A stretch of DNA of 64,000 bases from Paraburkholderia lacunae (GTDB lineage: Bacteria; Pseudomonadota; Gammaproteobacteria; Burkholderiales; Burkholderiaceae). Position 1 is the first letter of the stretch. Every line of letters begins with the position of its first letter. The notes beneath the pieces were generated by a model. The model was not told the origin of the DNA, made no database searches, and saw only the letters and a list, made by a program, of their open reading frames with translations. The stretch is from the NCBI RefSeq assembly GCF_003353175.1, contig NZ_QHKS01000023.1:58253-122252 (forward strand). Reading direction: 5' to 3'. Shown in pieces: positions 25,518 to 34,973 of this stretch. The translations under genes were made by a program, and so were the position numbers.

Positions 25518-28500
25518 ATGACCACGGACGTATCCGCTCAACCGCCCGCAGAGCCGCCCGGCGATCGCCCAGCGGAGCAGCCGCCTTCCGCGCCGCGCCC
25601 CAAGCGCCGGCCCGGCCGTTTGCTGCTGAAAACGCTCGCGTGGACGGTCGCGGTGTTGGTGCTGCTGGTCGTGGTGGCGATCGGTCTGCTGTACGGCGCG
25701 CTGACCACCGAGCGCGGCACCGGCTATGCGTGGCAGGCGGCCGTCAAGCTGCTCGGCGGCAGGCTCACAGGCACGCTGGAAGGCGGCGCGCTCGCGCACG
25801 GCGTGCAACTGCGTCAGGTGCGCTGGCGCAGCCTCGACGGCAGCGGTACCGATATCCAGATCGACCGCGCGGCCGGCCGTTGGGACCTCACGCGCGCGCC
25901 CTGGCGCTTCGCCATCGACTATCTGCATGTCGGCACGATCGACGCGCGGGTGGGTTCGTCGGCGACCAGCGGCGGACCGCTGACGCTGCCGCACGACTTG
26001 CGCTTGCCGCTGCAACTCGACATCCGCGACGTGCAGGTCGACAAGCTGCTTCTGCGGCAGGGGGCATCGACCATCGAGTTTTCGCGCTTCGTCTTTCATG
26101 GCCGCAGCGACGGGCGCCATCACGAGGCCGCCATCGACCGGCTCGACACGCCGTTCGGCGCGGTGACCGCGGCGGCGAAGCTCGACGGCGTGCGGCCGTT
26201 TCCGCTGAGCGGCGATCTGGGCTATTCGGGCAAGGTCAACGACGAACCGGTGCAGGTCGGCGGGCATCTCACCGGCTCGCTTGAAACCTTGACTGCCGAG
26301 CTGGATGCGAGCGGCATGAAGCTTTCCGGTCACGCGCAGGTCGAGGCGACGCCGTTTGCGGAGGTGCCGCTGCAACGCGCGACGCTGACTTTCGATCACG
26401 TCAACCCGCAGGCATTCGCACCGGGCGCGCCGCTGGCCGATCTGGCGGTGCGGGCGGAGTTGCACCCGGTAGCGCCGGGCGAGGCGGGGCCGGCGGCGTT
26501 GGGCGCGGCCGCGGCCGGCGCTGTGAACGGGCAGGCGCATGCCGGATCGAACGCGGCGAGTTCTGTCAGCGCTTCCGGCGCGGTGAGCTCGGCCAGTTCT
26601 CCCAACGCCGCCAGCGTGCCGCAAGCCGCGATGGTCAAGAAAGGCCCAGGCGGCGCCGGCACCGAGGCGTCGCAGAAAGCCGCTGCGGGTTTCGCGGTCG
26701 CCGGCCACGTTTCGATTGTCAACGCGAAACCCGGCGCGATCGACCAGAACCTGCTGCCCCTGATCGACGCCCGCGCCGACGTGCGGCTCAACGCGCAGGC
26801 GCAGCGCATTGCCAATCTGAACGTGCGGCTCGTGAAGAGCGCCACGCTCACCGGCGGCGGCGCGCTGGCCGGCAAGCGCGGCCAGTTCGATCTGCAAGTC
26901 GCCGGGCTCGATCTGAACGCGCTCGAAGCGAGCGTGCGGCCGACACAGCTTGCCGGTTCCATCGGTATCCGTCTGAATGACGACATACAGAGCCTCACGC
27001 TCGATCTCGCCGACGCGAAAGCGGCGTTGCGCGCCCAGGGCAAGGTGACGTTCGATCCCGCGCGGATGAGCTTCAACGATGTGCGCGTCACGTCGGGCAT
27101 GGGCCGCATCGACCTGTCCGGTGCGCTCAAGCACGACGCGAATTCCACCTACAACCTGAAAGCGCAACTGACCGATTTCGATCCGTTGACGCTGACTTCG
27201 CAGACGCCGCCTAAGCGTGGCGCGCGGCCCGCCCGCAAGATCGAGGCGCGCGTGAACGGCACGCTGACGGCGGCCGGCGTGCTCGGCCCGAGCTTCACGA
27301 CCAAGGCCGAATTCAAGCTTGGCCCAAGCGTCTACGACGGCCTGCCGCTGACGGGCGGCGGCATCGTCCAGCTGGCCGGTTCGCGGATTCTGCCGAGCCG
27401 CGCGAATCTGTCGGTGGCGGGCAACCAGGTCGATCTGCAAGGCAGCTTCGGTGCGCGCGGCGACCGGCTGCGTTTTCGCGTCGATGCGCCGCAACTGGAG
27501 CGCCTTGGCTTCGGCCTCGCGGGGCTCGTCGCAGCGGATGGCGACGTCACCGGCTCGTTCGCGCACCCTAACGTTGTATTGAACTACAAGGCCGACAGCG
27601 TCGCGTTCGGCAGCAACCGGATCGGCCATGCGGAGGGCCACGCCGAACTGCGCGACGGCGCGAACGGCGCGCTCGTCTTTACCACCGACGCACGCAATCT
27701 GAGCGCGGGCGGCGTCGATCTGACCACGCTCACCGCCCGTCTGTCCGGCACACGCGCGAACCACACGCTCGAGGCGGCGGCGACCGGCAAGCTGCAGGAC
27801 CGTCCGCTCGATCTGACGCTCGCCGCCAACGGCAAGCTGACCGAAGCGCGCGACGGTACACGCTGGGACGGCACGGTGAGCCGCCTGCAGAATCGCGGCA
27901 CGCCGGCGCTCAATCTCGAGTCGCCGCTCGCCGTCAGCGCCGGGCCGAATCGCGTCACGTTGGGTGCGACTCGCCTCATGCTCGAAGGCGCGGTGCTGAA
28001 CCTCAAATCGTTCGCGCTCGACCACGGCAAGATCCAGTCGGCGGGCAGCTTGACCGACATTTCGCTGGCACGCCTGCAGGATTTGCGGCGTGAGATCACC
28101 GGCACGCCGCCGGCCGTCAAAACCGATCTGGTGTTCGACGCCGACTGGGACTTCGCGCTTGGCACTACCGCGAGCGGCCATATCCAGTTGAAGCGCCGCG
28201 GCGGCGACGTCACGGTGGAAATCGGCCGCGGCCTAGCGTCGCTGGGCATTACGGATATCACGGCGCGCGCCGAATTCAGCGGCGGCAACCGGCTCAACGC
28301 CACCGTGCGTGCGCAGGCCAGCCGGATCGGCGTGATCGACGCCGATGCGCACACCATGCTCGTGATGCGCGACGGCTTTCTCACGCTCAACGAAGAGGGC
28401 GCGCTGAACGGCAACGTGAACGCGAACGTGCCGTCGCTGAAAACGACCGGCGGCCTGTTCGGCCCGAGCTATCTGCTCGACGGCCACCTGGCGCTCAAGC

Positions 28501-29708
28501 TCGCGCTCGGCGGCACGCTCGCCAAGCCGAATCTATCCGGCTCGCTGCTCGGCGACGGACTGTCGGCGACGATGGTCGACCAGGGCGTGCAACTGAAAGA
28601 CGGGGTGGTGCGCATCGCGCTGTCGGAAAACCTGGTGGACTTCCAGCAGGTCGAATTTCACGGCGCGAGCGGCACCTTGCGTGCCACCGGCCGGGTGCGC
28701 CTGGATGGCGCGCAGCCGGATCTGACCGCCAGCATCGTGGCCGACAAGCTGGAACTGTTCGCCGCGCCCGACCGCAACCTGTCGCTGTCGGGCAGCGCGA
28801 GCGTTGCGAGCGCGGGGCCGCAGGGCGGCATGGCGATCAACGGCAAGTTCGTGGTCGATCGCGCATTGTTCGACATGCCGGAGCAGTCCGCACCGAAGCT
28901 CGGCGACGACGTGGTGGTGGTGCGTCCGGACGGCACGGTGGCGGGCGAGCGGCCGGTTCCGGTGGACGGCACCAACAAGCCGATCGGCCCGTTCGCGCCG
29001 CGCGCGAACATCGACATCAGCCTCGGCAACAACTTCCGTTTCCGCGGGCAAGGCGCCGACCTCGGCCTGACCGGCACGATCACGGCGATGAGCGCGCCGA
29101 ACCTGCCGCTGCGCGCCGTCGGCAATGTGCGCGTGACGCCGGGATCGACCTACACCGCATTCGGCCGCAAGCTCGGCATCGAGAACGGCTTCTTCACGTT
29201 CAACGGACCGGTGGCCAATCCCGGCATCAACATCCTTGCGATGCGCCGCAATCAGCAGGTCGAGGCGGGCGTTCAGGTGACGGGCACGATCCAGGCGCCG
29301 GTCGCGAAGCTGGTGTCGGAGCCGAACGTGGCGGACAACGAAAAGCTCTCGTGGCTGCTGTTCGGTCACGGCACGGACCAGGGCAACAACCTCGGTCAGC
29401 AAAGCACCATGACGACGGCGCTCGCGTTGCTCGGCAGCGCGAGCGGCAAGCGGATCGCGCAGACCTTCGGGCTCGATGAGTTTTCGATCGGCCGAAGCGA
29501 CGTGGGGCTAACCGATCCGCAGGTGGTGATGGTGTCGAAAGCCATCAACGAGTGGCTCGTGATCGGCTACGAGCAGGGGCTGCAGTCGGCGAGCAATGCG
29601 ATCAAGGCGACGGTCAATCTGACGCGGTACTGGTCGGTCGCGGCCTATGGCGGCACGTTCGACGGCATCGAACTGCTTTACACGCGCCGCTTCGACCGGT
29701 TCAGGTGA
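25518..29708 (+). CDS. tamB: TamB translocation and assembly module protein
   Basis: This 1396-residue AsmA-like protein has one N-terminal membrane anchor (LAWTVAVLVLLVVVAIGLLY, about residues 37-58) and a very long beta-rich periplasmic body expected to form a lipid-conducting groove. It ends in the DUF490 domain (RAVGNVRVTPGSTYTAFGRKL, LLFGHGTDQGNN, terminal YTRRFDRFR). Residues about 320-390 form an Ala/Ser/Gly-rich low-complexity insert. It follows tamA as usual and ends 2 bp before the converging metG stop, with no room for an intergenic terminator. Confidence 0.93.
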   Translation: MTTDVSAQPPAEPPGDRPAEQPPSAPRPKRRPGRLLLKTLAWTVAVLVLLVVVAIGLLYGALTTERGTGYAWQAAVKLLGGRLTGTLEGGALAHGVQLRQVRWRSLDGSGTDIQIDRAAGRWDLTRAPWRFAIDYLHVGTIDARVGSSATSGGPLTLPHDLRLPLQLDIRDVQVDKLLLRQGASTIEFSRFVFHGRSDGRHHEAAIDRLDTPFGAVTAAAKLDGVRPFPLSGDLGYSGKVNDEPVQVGGHLTGSLETLTAELDASGMKLSGHAQVEATPFAEVPLQRATLTFDHVNPQAFAPGAPLADLAVRAELHPVAPGEAGPAALGAAAAGAVNGQAHAGSNAASSVSASGAVSSASSPNAASVPQAAMVKKGPGGAGTEASQKAAAGFAVAGHVSIVNAKPGAIDQNLLPLIDARADVRLNAQAQRIANLNVRLVKSATLTGGGALAGKRGQFDLQVAGLDLNALEASVRPTQLAGSIGIRLNDDIQSLTLDLADAKAALRAQGKVTFDPARMSFNDVRVTSGMGRIDLSGALKHDANSTYNLKAQLTDFDPLTLTSQTPPKRGARPARKIEARVNGTLTAAGVLGPSFTTKAEFKLGPSVYDGLPLTGGGIVQLAGSRILPSRANLSVAGNQVDLQGSFGARGDRLRFRVDAPQLERLGFGLAGLVAADGDVTGSFAHPNVVLNYKADSVAFGSNRIGHAEGHAELRDGANGALVFTTDARNLSAGGVDLTTLTARLSGTRANHTLEAAATGKLQDRPLDLTLAANGKLTEARDGTRWDGTVSRLQNRGTPALNLESPLAVSAGPNRVTLGATRLMLEGAVLNLKSFALDHGKIQSAGSLTDISLARLQDLRREITGTPPAVKTDLVFDADWDFALGTTASGHIQLKRRGGDVTVEIGRGLASLGITDITARAEFSGGNRLNATVRAQASRIGVIDADAHTMLVMRDGFLTLNEEGALNGNVNANVPSLKTTGGLFGPSYLLDGHLALKLALGGTLAKPNLSGSLLGDGLSATMVDQGVQLKDGVVRIALSENLVDFQQVEFHGASGTLRATGRVRLDGAQPDLTASIVADKLELFAAPDRNLSLSGSASVASAGPQGGMAINGKFVVDRALFDMPEQSAPKLGDDVVVVRPDGTVAGERPVPVDGTNKPIGPFAPRANIDISLGNNFRFRGQGADLGLTGTITAMSAPNLPLRAVGNVRVTPGSTYTAFGRKLGIENGFFTFNGPVANPGINILAMRRNQQVEAGVQVTGTIQAPVAKLVSEPNVADNEKLSWLLFGHGTDQGNNLGQQSTMTTALALLGSASGKRIAQTFGLDEFSIGRSDVGLTDPQVVMVSKAINEWLVIGYEQGLQSASNAIKATVNLTRYWSVAAYGGTFDGIELLYTRRFDRFR

Positions 29709-29709
29709 T

Positions 29710-31845
29710 TTACTTCACGCGCATACCCGGCTTCGCGCCACTGTCCGGTTCGAGCACGTACAGGCCCGGTTCGGCTTTTTCGTCAGTGGCCGATGCCGCC
29801 AGCACCATCCCCTCGGACAGGCCGAACTTCATCTTGCGCGGCGCAAGATTCGCGACCATCACCGTCAGCTTGCCGACCAGCTGCTCCGGCTGATACGCGG
29901 ACTTGATGCCCGAGAACACGTTGCGCGTTTTTTCTTCGCCGACGTCGAGCGTCAGTTGCAGCAGCTTGTCCGACCCCTCGACGGCCTTGCAGTCGACGAT
30001 CTTCGCGACGCGCAGATCGATCTTGGCGAAGTCGTCGATCGAGATGACGCCGGGCGTTTCATCCTTCTCGGCGACGGCTGTCGCGTTGGCCTTCGATTGG
30101 GTCCTGGCGCCAGCCGGCGCGGCGGCGTCCGGCGCGGCCTGCAGCGAATCGCGATTGGCCGCCAGCAGCGCTTCGATCTGTTTCGGATCGACACGCGTCA
30201 TCAAGTGCTTGTACGCGTTGATCGGACGCGCCGAACTCAGCGGCAGATTCGCGTCGGCCCACACCAGCGGTTCGATGCCGAGGAAGGCTTCGACCGCTTC
30301 GGCCAGCTTCGGCAACACTGGCTTCAACGCCAGCGACAGCAGGCGGAATGCCTCGACGCTCACGCTGCAGGTTTCATGCAGCGCAACCGCGTTCGCCGGG
30401 TCTTTTGCCTGATCCCACGGTTTGGCGGTGTCGACGTAGGCGTTGACCGAGTCGGCCAGTTCCATGGTGTGGCGCAGCGCGCGGTTGTACTCGCGCACTT
30501 CGTAGTTCGCGGCGATCTGCGGCACGGCGGCGCGCAGCGTGGCGAGCAACGGATGCTGCATGGCGCTGTCCTGCACGCGGCCATCGAAACGCTTGATCAG
30601 GAAACCCGCTGCACGACTCGCGATGTTCACGTACTTGCCGACCAGATCGCTGTTCACGCGCGCCTGGAAGTCGTCGAGGTTCAGGTCGAGGTCTTCCATC
30701 GTGCTGTTCAGCTTGGCCGCGAAGTAGTAGCGCAGCCATTCCGGATTCAGGCCGGTGTCGATCACGCTTTGCGCCGTGATGAAGGTGCCGCGCGATTTCG
30801 ACATCTTCGCGCCGTCAACCGTCAGGAAGCCGTGCGCGAACACGTTGGTCGGTGTGCGGTGGCCCGAAAACTCGAGCATGGCCGGCCAGAACAGCGTGTG
30901 AAAATACAGAATGTCTTTGCCGATGAAGTGGTACTGCTCGGCCTTCGAGCCCTTGCGAACCCAGGCGTCGAAATCGAGGCCGCGCTTGTCGGCGAGATTC
31001 CTGAAGCTCGCGTAGTAACCGACCGGCGCATCCAGCCACACATAGAAATACTTGCCCGGCGCACCCGGAATTTCGAAGCCGAAATACGGCGCGTCGCGCG
31101 AGATGTCCCAGTCGGCGAGCCTGGCTTCGCCTGCGTCGCCGAGCCACTCGCGCATCTTGTTGGTGGCTTCCGGCTGCGCCAGACCGCCCACCCACTCGCG
31201 CAGGAAATTCTCGCAGCGCGGATCGGACAAGCGGAAGAAGTAGTGCGTCGAGGTCTTGCGAATCGGCGTGGCGCCCGAGACGACCGAATACGGATTGATC
31301 AGATCGGTCGGCTGGTAAGTCGATCCGCATACTTCACAGCTGTCGCCGTACTGGTCTTTCGCGCCGCACTTCGGGCATTCGCCCTTGATGAAGCGATCCG
31401 GCAGGAACATTTCCTTGACCGGGTCATACGCCTGTTCGATGTCGCGTGCTTCGATCAGGCCGGCTTCCTTCAGCGCGAGATAGACCGATTCGCTCAGGAC
31501 GCGGTTTTCCTCAGAATCGGTCGAGTAGTAATTGTCGAACGAAATCCCGAAGCTGTCGAAATCGCGCTTGTGCTCTTGCCAGACGCGCTCGATCAGCTGC
31601 TTGGGCGTAATGCCTTCCTTTTCCGCGCGCAGCATGATCGGCGTGCCGTGCGTGTCGTCGGCACCCACGTAATAGACCTCGTGACCGTGCATTCGCAACG
31701 TCCGGACCCAGATGTCCGTCTGGATATATTCGACCAGGTGGCCGATATGGATTTGCCCGTTCGCATACGGAAGGGCCGACGTGACGAGAACTTGGCGACG
31801 GCCCGACGGCGCGCCTGCGGAGAGATCGGTTGCGGGTGCTGACAT
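29710..31845 (-). CDS. metG: Methionyl-tRNA synthetase
   Basis: This class I synthetase charges initiator and elongator tRNA-Met. The 711 residues contain the HIGH motif at 33-36 in PYANGQIHIGHL, a zinc knuckle CPKCGAKDQYGDSCEVCGS near 158-176, AKMSKSRGT near 343-351 and a C-terminal tRNA-binding OB domain (about residues 605-711, IDLRVAKIVDCKAVEGSDKLLQL), the dimeric E. coli-type layout. An Ala-rich linker precedes the last domain. Confidence 0.98.
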   Translation of the reverse strand: MSAPATDLSAGAPSGRRQVLVTSALPYANGQIHIGHLVEYIQTDIWVRTLRMHGHEVYYVGADDTHGTPIMLRAEKEGITPKQLIERVWQEHKRDFDSFGISFDNYYSTDSEENRVLSESVYLALKEAGLIEARDIEQAYDPVKEMFLPDRFIKGECPKCGAKDQYGDSCEVCGSTYQPTDLINPYSVVSGATPIRKTSTHYFFRLSDPRCENFLREWVGGLAQPEATNKMREWLGDAGEARLADWDISRDAPYFGFEIPGAPGKYFYVWLDAPVGYYASFRNLADKRGLDFDAWVRKGSKAEQYHFIGKDILYFHTLFWPAMLEFSGHRTPTNVFAHGFLTVDGAKMSKSRGTFITAQSVIDTGLNPEWLRYYFAAKLNSTMEDLDLNLDDFQARVNSDLVGKYVNIASRAAGFLIKRFDGRVQDSAMQHPLLATLRAAVPQIAANYEVREYNRALRHTMELADSVNAYVDTAKPWDQAKDPANAVALHETCSVSVEAFRLLSLALKPVLPKLAEAVEAFLGIEPLVWADANLPLSSARPINAYKHLMTRVDPKQIEALLAANRDSLQAAPDAAAPAGARTQSKANATAVAEKDETPGVISIDDFAKIDLRVAKIVDCKAVEGSDKLLQLTLDVGEEKTRNVFSGIKSAYQPEQLVGKLTVMVANLAPRKMKFGLSEGMVLAASATDEKAEPGLYVLEPDSGAKPGMRVK

Positions 31846-32216
31846 AAGGATGGTGGGAGCCTGCGGTGGGACGAAAGGTTGATTCTAGCAGGGCAGGCGA
31901 CCAGCGCGGGACGGGCCGGCTGGGCCCGGGCCGCGCTGCTGCCGGGGGGGATGGCGCAGAAGCGGTACAAACCGCGCGCCCAAAAAAAACCGGGGCTGCT
32001 AACCCCGGAGCAACAACGACAAGAGGAGAATGGTGCCGCGGCGGCATAGCCAGCCACGTACCGTAAAGAGAGACAACGGATTTCCGGCGGAGTTCGAAAT
32101 TTTTTTCGACCTCGTGCAAAAACCCGTTCGCCAGGCTCACACGGCGCTCCGGACACCGGCCGATTCAGGTCAATGGGGCCCGGCGCCCGGCTAATCCATC
32201 CCCTCGAGCCTTGTCC
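31846..32216. other. 371-bp gap: metG leader and 3' region of the OmpA-type gene
   Basis: The gap lies between two leftward genes. It holds a minus-strand terminator at 31982-32008 and, 200 nt before it, the stop of the OmpA-type gene. A second inverted repeat GTTCGAAATTTTTTTCGAC lies near 32092-32110. No convincing protein gene is seen. The DNA between the stop and the terminator is either a long 3' UTR or a small RNA. Confidence 0.6.
31982..32008 (-). terminator. Rho-independent terminator
   Basis: On the minus strand a CCGGGG/CCCCGG stem with loop TTAGCAG is followed by eight T residues. It would end transcription from the OmpA-type gene or from a small RNA starting inside the gap. Confidence 0.85.
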
Positions 32217-32870
32217 TTATTGCGTCGTGTGCTGTGCCGTGGCACGCAGATAGATTTCCACACGACGGTTTGCCGCACGGCCGGCTTCGGTGTTGTTGTC
32301 GGCGATCGGCTGGTTCTGGCCCATGCCTTGTGCCGACAGGCGTTGCGGCGAGATGCCGTGCTGCCCCAGGTAGCCCGTCACGCTTTCAGCGCGGTTGACC
32401 GACAGCGTCTGGTTGTAAGCCGGCTGGCCGGTGCTGTCCGTGTGGCCGACCACTTGGGCGATCAGTTCCGGATTCTGGGTCATGGTCTGCGTCAGCTGAT
32501 CCAGCACCGGCGCGAATGACGGCTTGACCGCGTAGCTATTGGTGTCGAAGGTGACCGAGCTCGGGATGTTCAGCTTGAGCGAACCGTCCGGCTGTTCGGT
32601 GATCTGCGTGCCGGTGCCCTTGGTGGCGCCCGACAGCTTGTTATGGATCGCCTGCCAGTTGTAGCCGGTGATGCCGCCTACCGCAGCGCCGACGCCCGCG
32701 CCGATCGCCGCGCCCTTGCCACCGCCGAAGATCGCGCCAAGCGCCGCGCCGGTGCCGGCCCCCACGCCCGTACCGACGGCCGTGTTGGTGCCTTGTTGGG
32801 TCGCGCAGCCAGCCAGCAACGAACCGGCCACGGCGAACACGGCCAGGCGAGTCATGATTTTTGCGTTCAT
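32217..32870 (-). CDS. OmpA-family lipoprotein with glycine-zipper segment
   Basis: The 217-residue protein has a lipoprotein signal (LLAGC, acylated Cys22). A glycine-rich zipper follows (GTGVGAGTGAALGAIFGGG, KGAAIGAGVGAAVGGITGY, about residues 33-68), then a C-terminal OmpA peptidoglycan-binding domain with the hallmark VVGHTDSTGQPAYNQTLSVNRAESV. It is thus an outer-membrane lipoprotein (YiaD/Pal-like) anchored to the cell wall. The zipper suggests membrane insertion or oligomerisation. It is monocistronic and divergent from the Mrp gene. Confidence 0.92.
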   Translation of the reverse strand: MNAKIMTRLAVFAVAGSLLAGCATQQGTNTAVGTGVGAGTGAALGAIFGGGKGAAIGAGVGAAVGGITGYNWQAIHNKLSGATKGTGTQITEQPDGSLKLNIPSSVTFDTNSYAVKPSFAPVLDQLTQTMTQNPELIAQVVGHTDSTGQPAYNQTLSVNRAESVTGYLGQHGISPQRLSAQGMGQNQPIADNNTEAGRAANRRVEIYLRATAQHTTQ

Positions 32871-33230
32871 TTTGATTCCTCTCTTGAGTGAAGCGAGTAA
32901 AGCAGCAATTGGGCAGCGATTGACGGCAACGTTAAGCGGCGAAAGTTGCGCTGGTTAACGACCGGCGGCAACCCGTGCGACAACCGCAAAATTCTGGGCC
33001 CTTTTCACTCCCGGTCCGACAGCGAAGAAGGGTCTTCCGGCAAGGCTTGGCGCCAACCACTACAATGATGACAGAAGTACGCAGCGATGCGACCCCATGG
33101 CGTTCCGCCTGCCCGAAGGGTGCCCGGCATACCTGGTTTTCGCAATCCTGTCTAACAATTTCTTTCAAATTCCGGCGTGTGGCCGAGACTTCGATTCCAC
33201 CGCGCCGCGAGCGTTCCCCACGGAGTGTCA
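32871..33230. other. 360-bp divergent intergenic region
   Basis: This region lies between the leftward OmpA-type gene and the rightward Mrp gene and must hold both promoters. TACAAT at about 33061-33066 is a possible rightward -10, but I could not pair it with a good -35. No RNA gene or coding sequence was identified. Confidence 0.5.
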
Positions 33231-34319
33231 ATGAGTATCGATCGGGCTTTGGTCGACGCTGCCCTTGCGGCCGTCGCTGACCCCAATACCGGCCGACCGT
33301 ACGCGGCCGCCAAGAACATCAGGAATGTGGTTGTGGAGGCAGACACGGTGAGCGTCGACGTGGTACTCGGCTATCCGGCCGCGCGCCAGTTCGAAGCCAT
33401 CCGCACACAGTTCGACGACGCGCTGCGAGCCGTGCCCGGCGTAGCCAACGCGCGTGTCCAGGTGTCCCAGCAAGTCGCCGCGCATACCGTGCAACGCGGC
33501 GTGAAGCTATTGCCGAACGTCAAGAATATCGTTGCGGTGGCGTCGGGCAAGGGCGGGGTCGGCAAGAGCACGACCGCCGTGAACCTGGCGCTGGCGTTGG
33601 CGAGCGAAGGCGCGTCGGTCGGCGTGCTGGATGCCGACATCTACGGTCCGTCGTTGCCGATGATGCTCGGCATCGTGGGCCGTCCCGAGTCTCCTGACGA
33701 AAAGTCGATGAACCCGATGACCGGCCACGGCCTGCAGGCCAACTCGATCGGCTTTCTGATCGAGCAGGACAACCCGATGGTGTGGCGCGGCCCGATGGCC
33801 ACTTCCGCGCTCGAGCAACTGCTGCGGCAGACCAACTGGCAAGATCTCGACTACCTGATCGTCGACATGCCGCCGGGCACCGGCGACATTCAGCTGACCT
33901 TGTCGCAACGCGTGCCGGTGACGGGCGCCGTGATCGTCACCACGCCGCAAGACATCGCGCTGCTCGACGCCAAGAAGGGTCTCAAGATGTTCGAGAAGGT
34001 CGGCATTCCGATCCTCGGTATCGTCGAGAACATGGGTATGCATATCTGCTCGAATTGCGGTCACGAAGAGCACATCTTCGGCGCCGGCGGCGGCGAGCGG
34101 ATGGCGAAGGAATATGGCGTCGAGGTGCTCGGCAGCCTGCCGCTCGATATCGCGATTCGCGAGCAGGCCGATTCGGGCCGGCCGAGCGTCGTGGCCGAGC
34201 CGGACGGGCGTATCGCGGAGATCTACCGGTCGATCGCGCGCAAGGTCGCGGTCCATATTGCCGAGCGGGCGCGCGACATGACTTCGAAGTTTCCCAACAT
34301 CGTCGTGCAGAACACCTGA
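33231..34319 (+). CDS. apbC: Mrp/ApbC iron-sulfur cluster carrier ATPase
   Basis: This P-loop NTPase carries Fe-S clusters to apoproteins. Residues 1-90 form a MIP18-like domain (VVVEADTVSVDVVLGYPA). The ATPase follows with deviant Walker A SGKGGVGKST (about 104-113), DADIYGPSLP and DYLIVDMPPGTGD. The cluster-binding CxxC is CSNC at residues 273-276. The start at 33231 was chosen over an upstream GTG because MSIDRALVDAAL begins the conserved domain. Length 362 is typical. Confidence 0.95.
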   Translation: MSIDRALVDAALAAVADPNTGRPYAAAKNIRNVVVEADTVSVDVVLGYPAARQFEAIRTQFDDALRAVPGVANARVQVSQQVAAHTVQRGVKLLPNVKNIVAVASGKGGVGKSTTAVNLALALASEGASVGVLDADIYGPSLPMMLGIVGRPESPDEKSMNPMTGHGLQANSIGFLIEQDNPMVWRGPMATSALEQLLRQTNWQDLDYLIVDMPPGTGDIQLTLSQRVPVTGAVIVTTPQDIALLDAKKGLKMFEKVGIPILGIVENMGMHICSNCGHEEHIFGAGGGERMAKEYGVEVLGSLPLDIAIREQADSGRPSVVAEPDGRIAEIYRSIARKVAVHIAERARDMTSKFPNIVVQNT

Positions 34320-34392
34320 GCAGCGATTCGGGCAAGGGCGCAAGGCGCCGATTTGGGCCTGCTCTCGCGGTATCATGTCGACTTCACAAGTT

Positions 34393-34426
34393 CGGCCCGG
34401 CGGCCGCAGGGGCGGCCGCCGGGCCG
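34393..34426 (+). other. Perfect 15-bp GC hairpin upstream of the SodC-like gene
   Basis: CGGCCCGGCGGCCGC (34393-34407), loop AGGG and its exact reverse complement (34412-34426) sit two bases before the AAGAGGA Shine-Dalgarno. There is no T tract, so it is not a typical intrinsic terminator. It could stabilise the transcript or limit ribosome access. Confidence 0.75.
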
Positions 34427-34439
34427 GCAAGAGGATCGC

Positions 34440-34973
34440 ATGGGAAAACGAATCGACGGACAGGCGGTGCATGCGTTCATCGTACTGGCTGCCAGCAGTG
34501 TGCTGTTATGCGGCTGCAGTGCCTTCCTGAGGCCACAGGAAAAGCGCGCCGACGCGCAGTTGCTGCCCACCGTGGGCAATCAGGCGCGCGGGCTCGTGAC
34601 GTTCATCGAGCGCTCGGACGGCGTGCAGGTTACCTACAACCTCACTGGCTTGCCACCCAATAGCGACCATGCGTTGCAAGTGCACGAACGCGGCGACTGC
34701 AATGCCGCAGACGGCTCCAGCGCCGGCCAGGTGTTTTCGCCGGCAGCCGAGCGTCTGAAGGCGGGTGCGCGGGTCGAGGGCGATCTCGGCAACATTCATG
34801 CGGACGCGAACGGCGTGGCCACGGGTTTCATCGTCGCGCCGGATGTGTCGCTCGACGGTATCCGCTCGGTGTTGCAACGCGCGGTGCTGCTGCATCACGA
34901 CGCTACCGATCCGTATGCCTATCCGCAGCATGGCGCGGGCCCGGCGCTCGCCTGCGGCTCGATTCGCCAGTGA
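34440..34973 (+). CDS. SodC-like lipoprotein lacking most Cu/Zn ligands
   Basis: The 177-residue protein has a lipoprotein signal (LLCGC, probably acylated at Cys26) and the Cu/Zn superoxide dismutase fold markers NSDHALQVHERGDC, VEGDLGNIHADANG, LQRAVLLHHDATD and GPALACGSI. Aligned by motif, four metal-binding histidines are replaced or absent: Gln80 in GFHxH, Val98 in GGHxxP, no zinc histidine in between, and Val112 in HxGDL. His82, His152, Asp115 and both disulfide cysteines (87, 172) remain. The active-site arginine is Ala169. Dismutase activity is therefore unlikely; a structural, metal-scavenging or surface role is possible. It follows apbC on the same strand, 120 bp downstream. Confidence 0.85.
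   Translation: MGKRIDGQAVHAFIVLAASSVLLCGCSAFLRPQEKRADAQLLPTVGNQARGLVTFIERSDGVQVTYNLTGLPPNSDHALQVHERGDCNAADGSSAGQVFSPAAERLKAGARVEGDLGNIHADANGVATGFIVAPDVSLDGIRSVLQRAVLLHHDATDPYAYPQHGAGPALACGSIRQ

Noticed and set aside
25503..28181. A continuous 892-codon open frame antisense to tamB
   Set aside because: It is Arg/His/Gln-rich with no domain-like pattern and mirrors the codon bias of a GC-rich gene on the other strand, which removes stops in that frame.
29647..31842. A 731-codon open frame antisense to metG
   Set aside because: metG is complete with HIGH, KMSKS and zinc motifs; the opposite frame has no recognisable sequence features.
34440..34973. Annotating the SodC-like gene as a functional superoxide dismutase
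   Set aside because: Four ligand histidines and the active-site arginine are missing by motif alignment.
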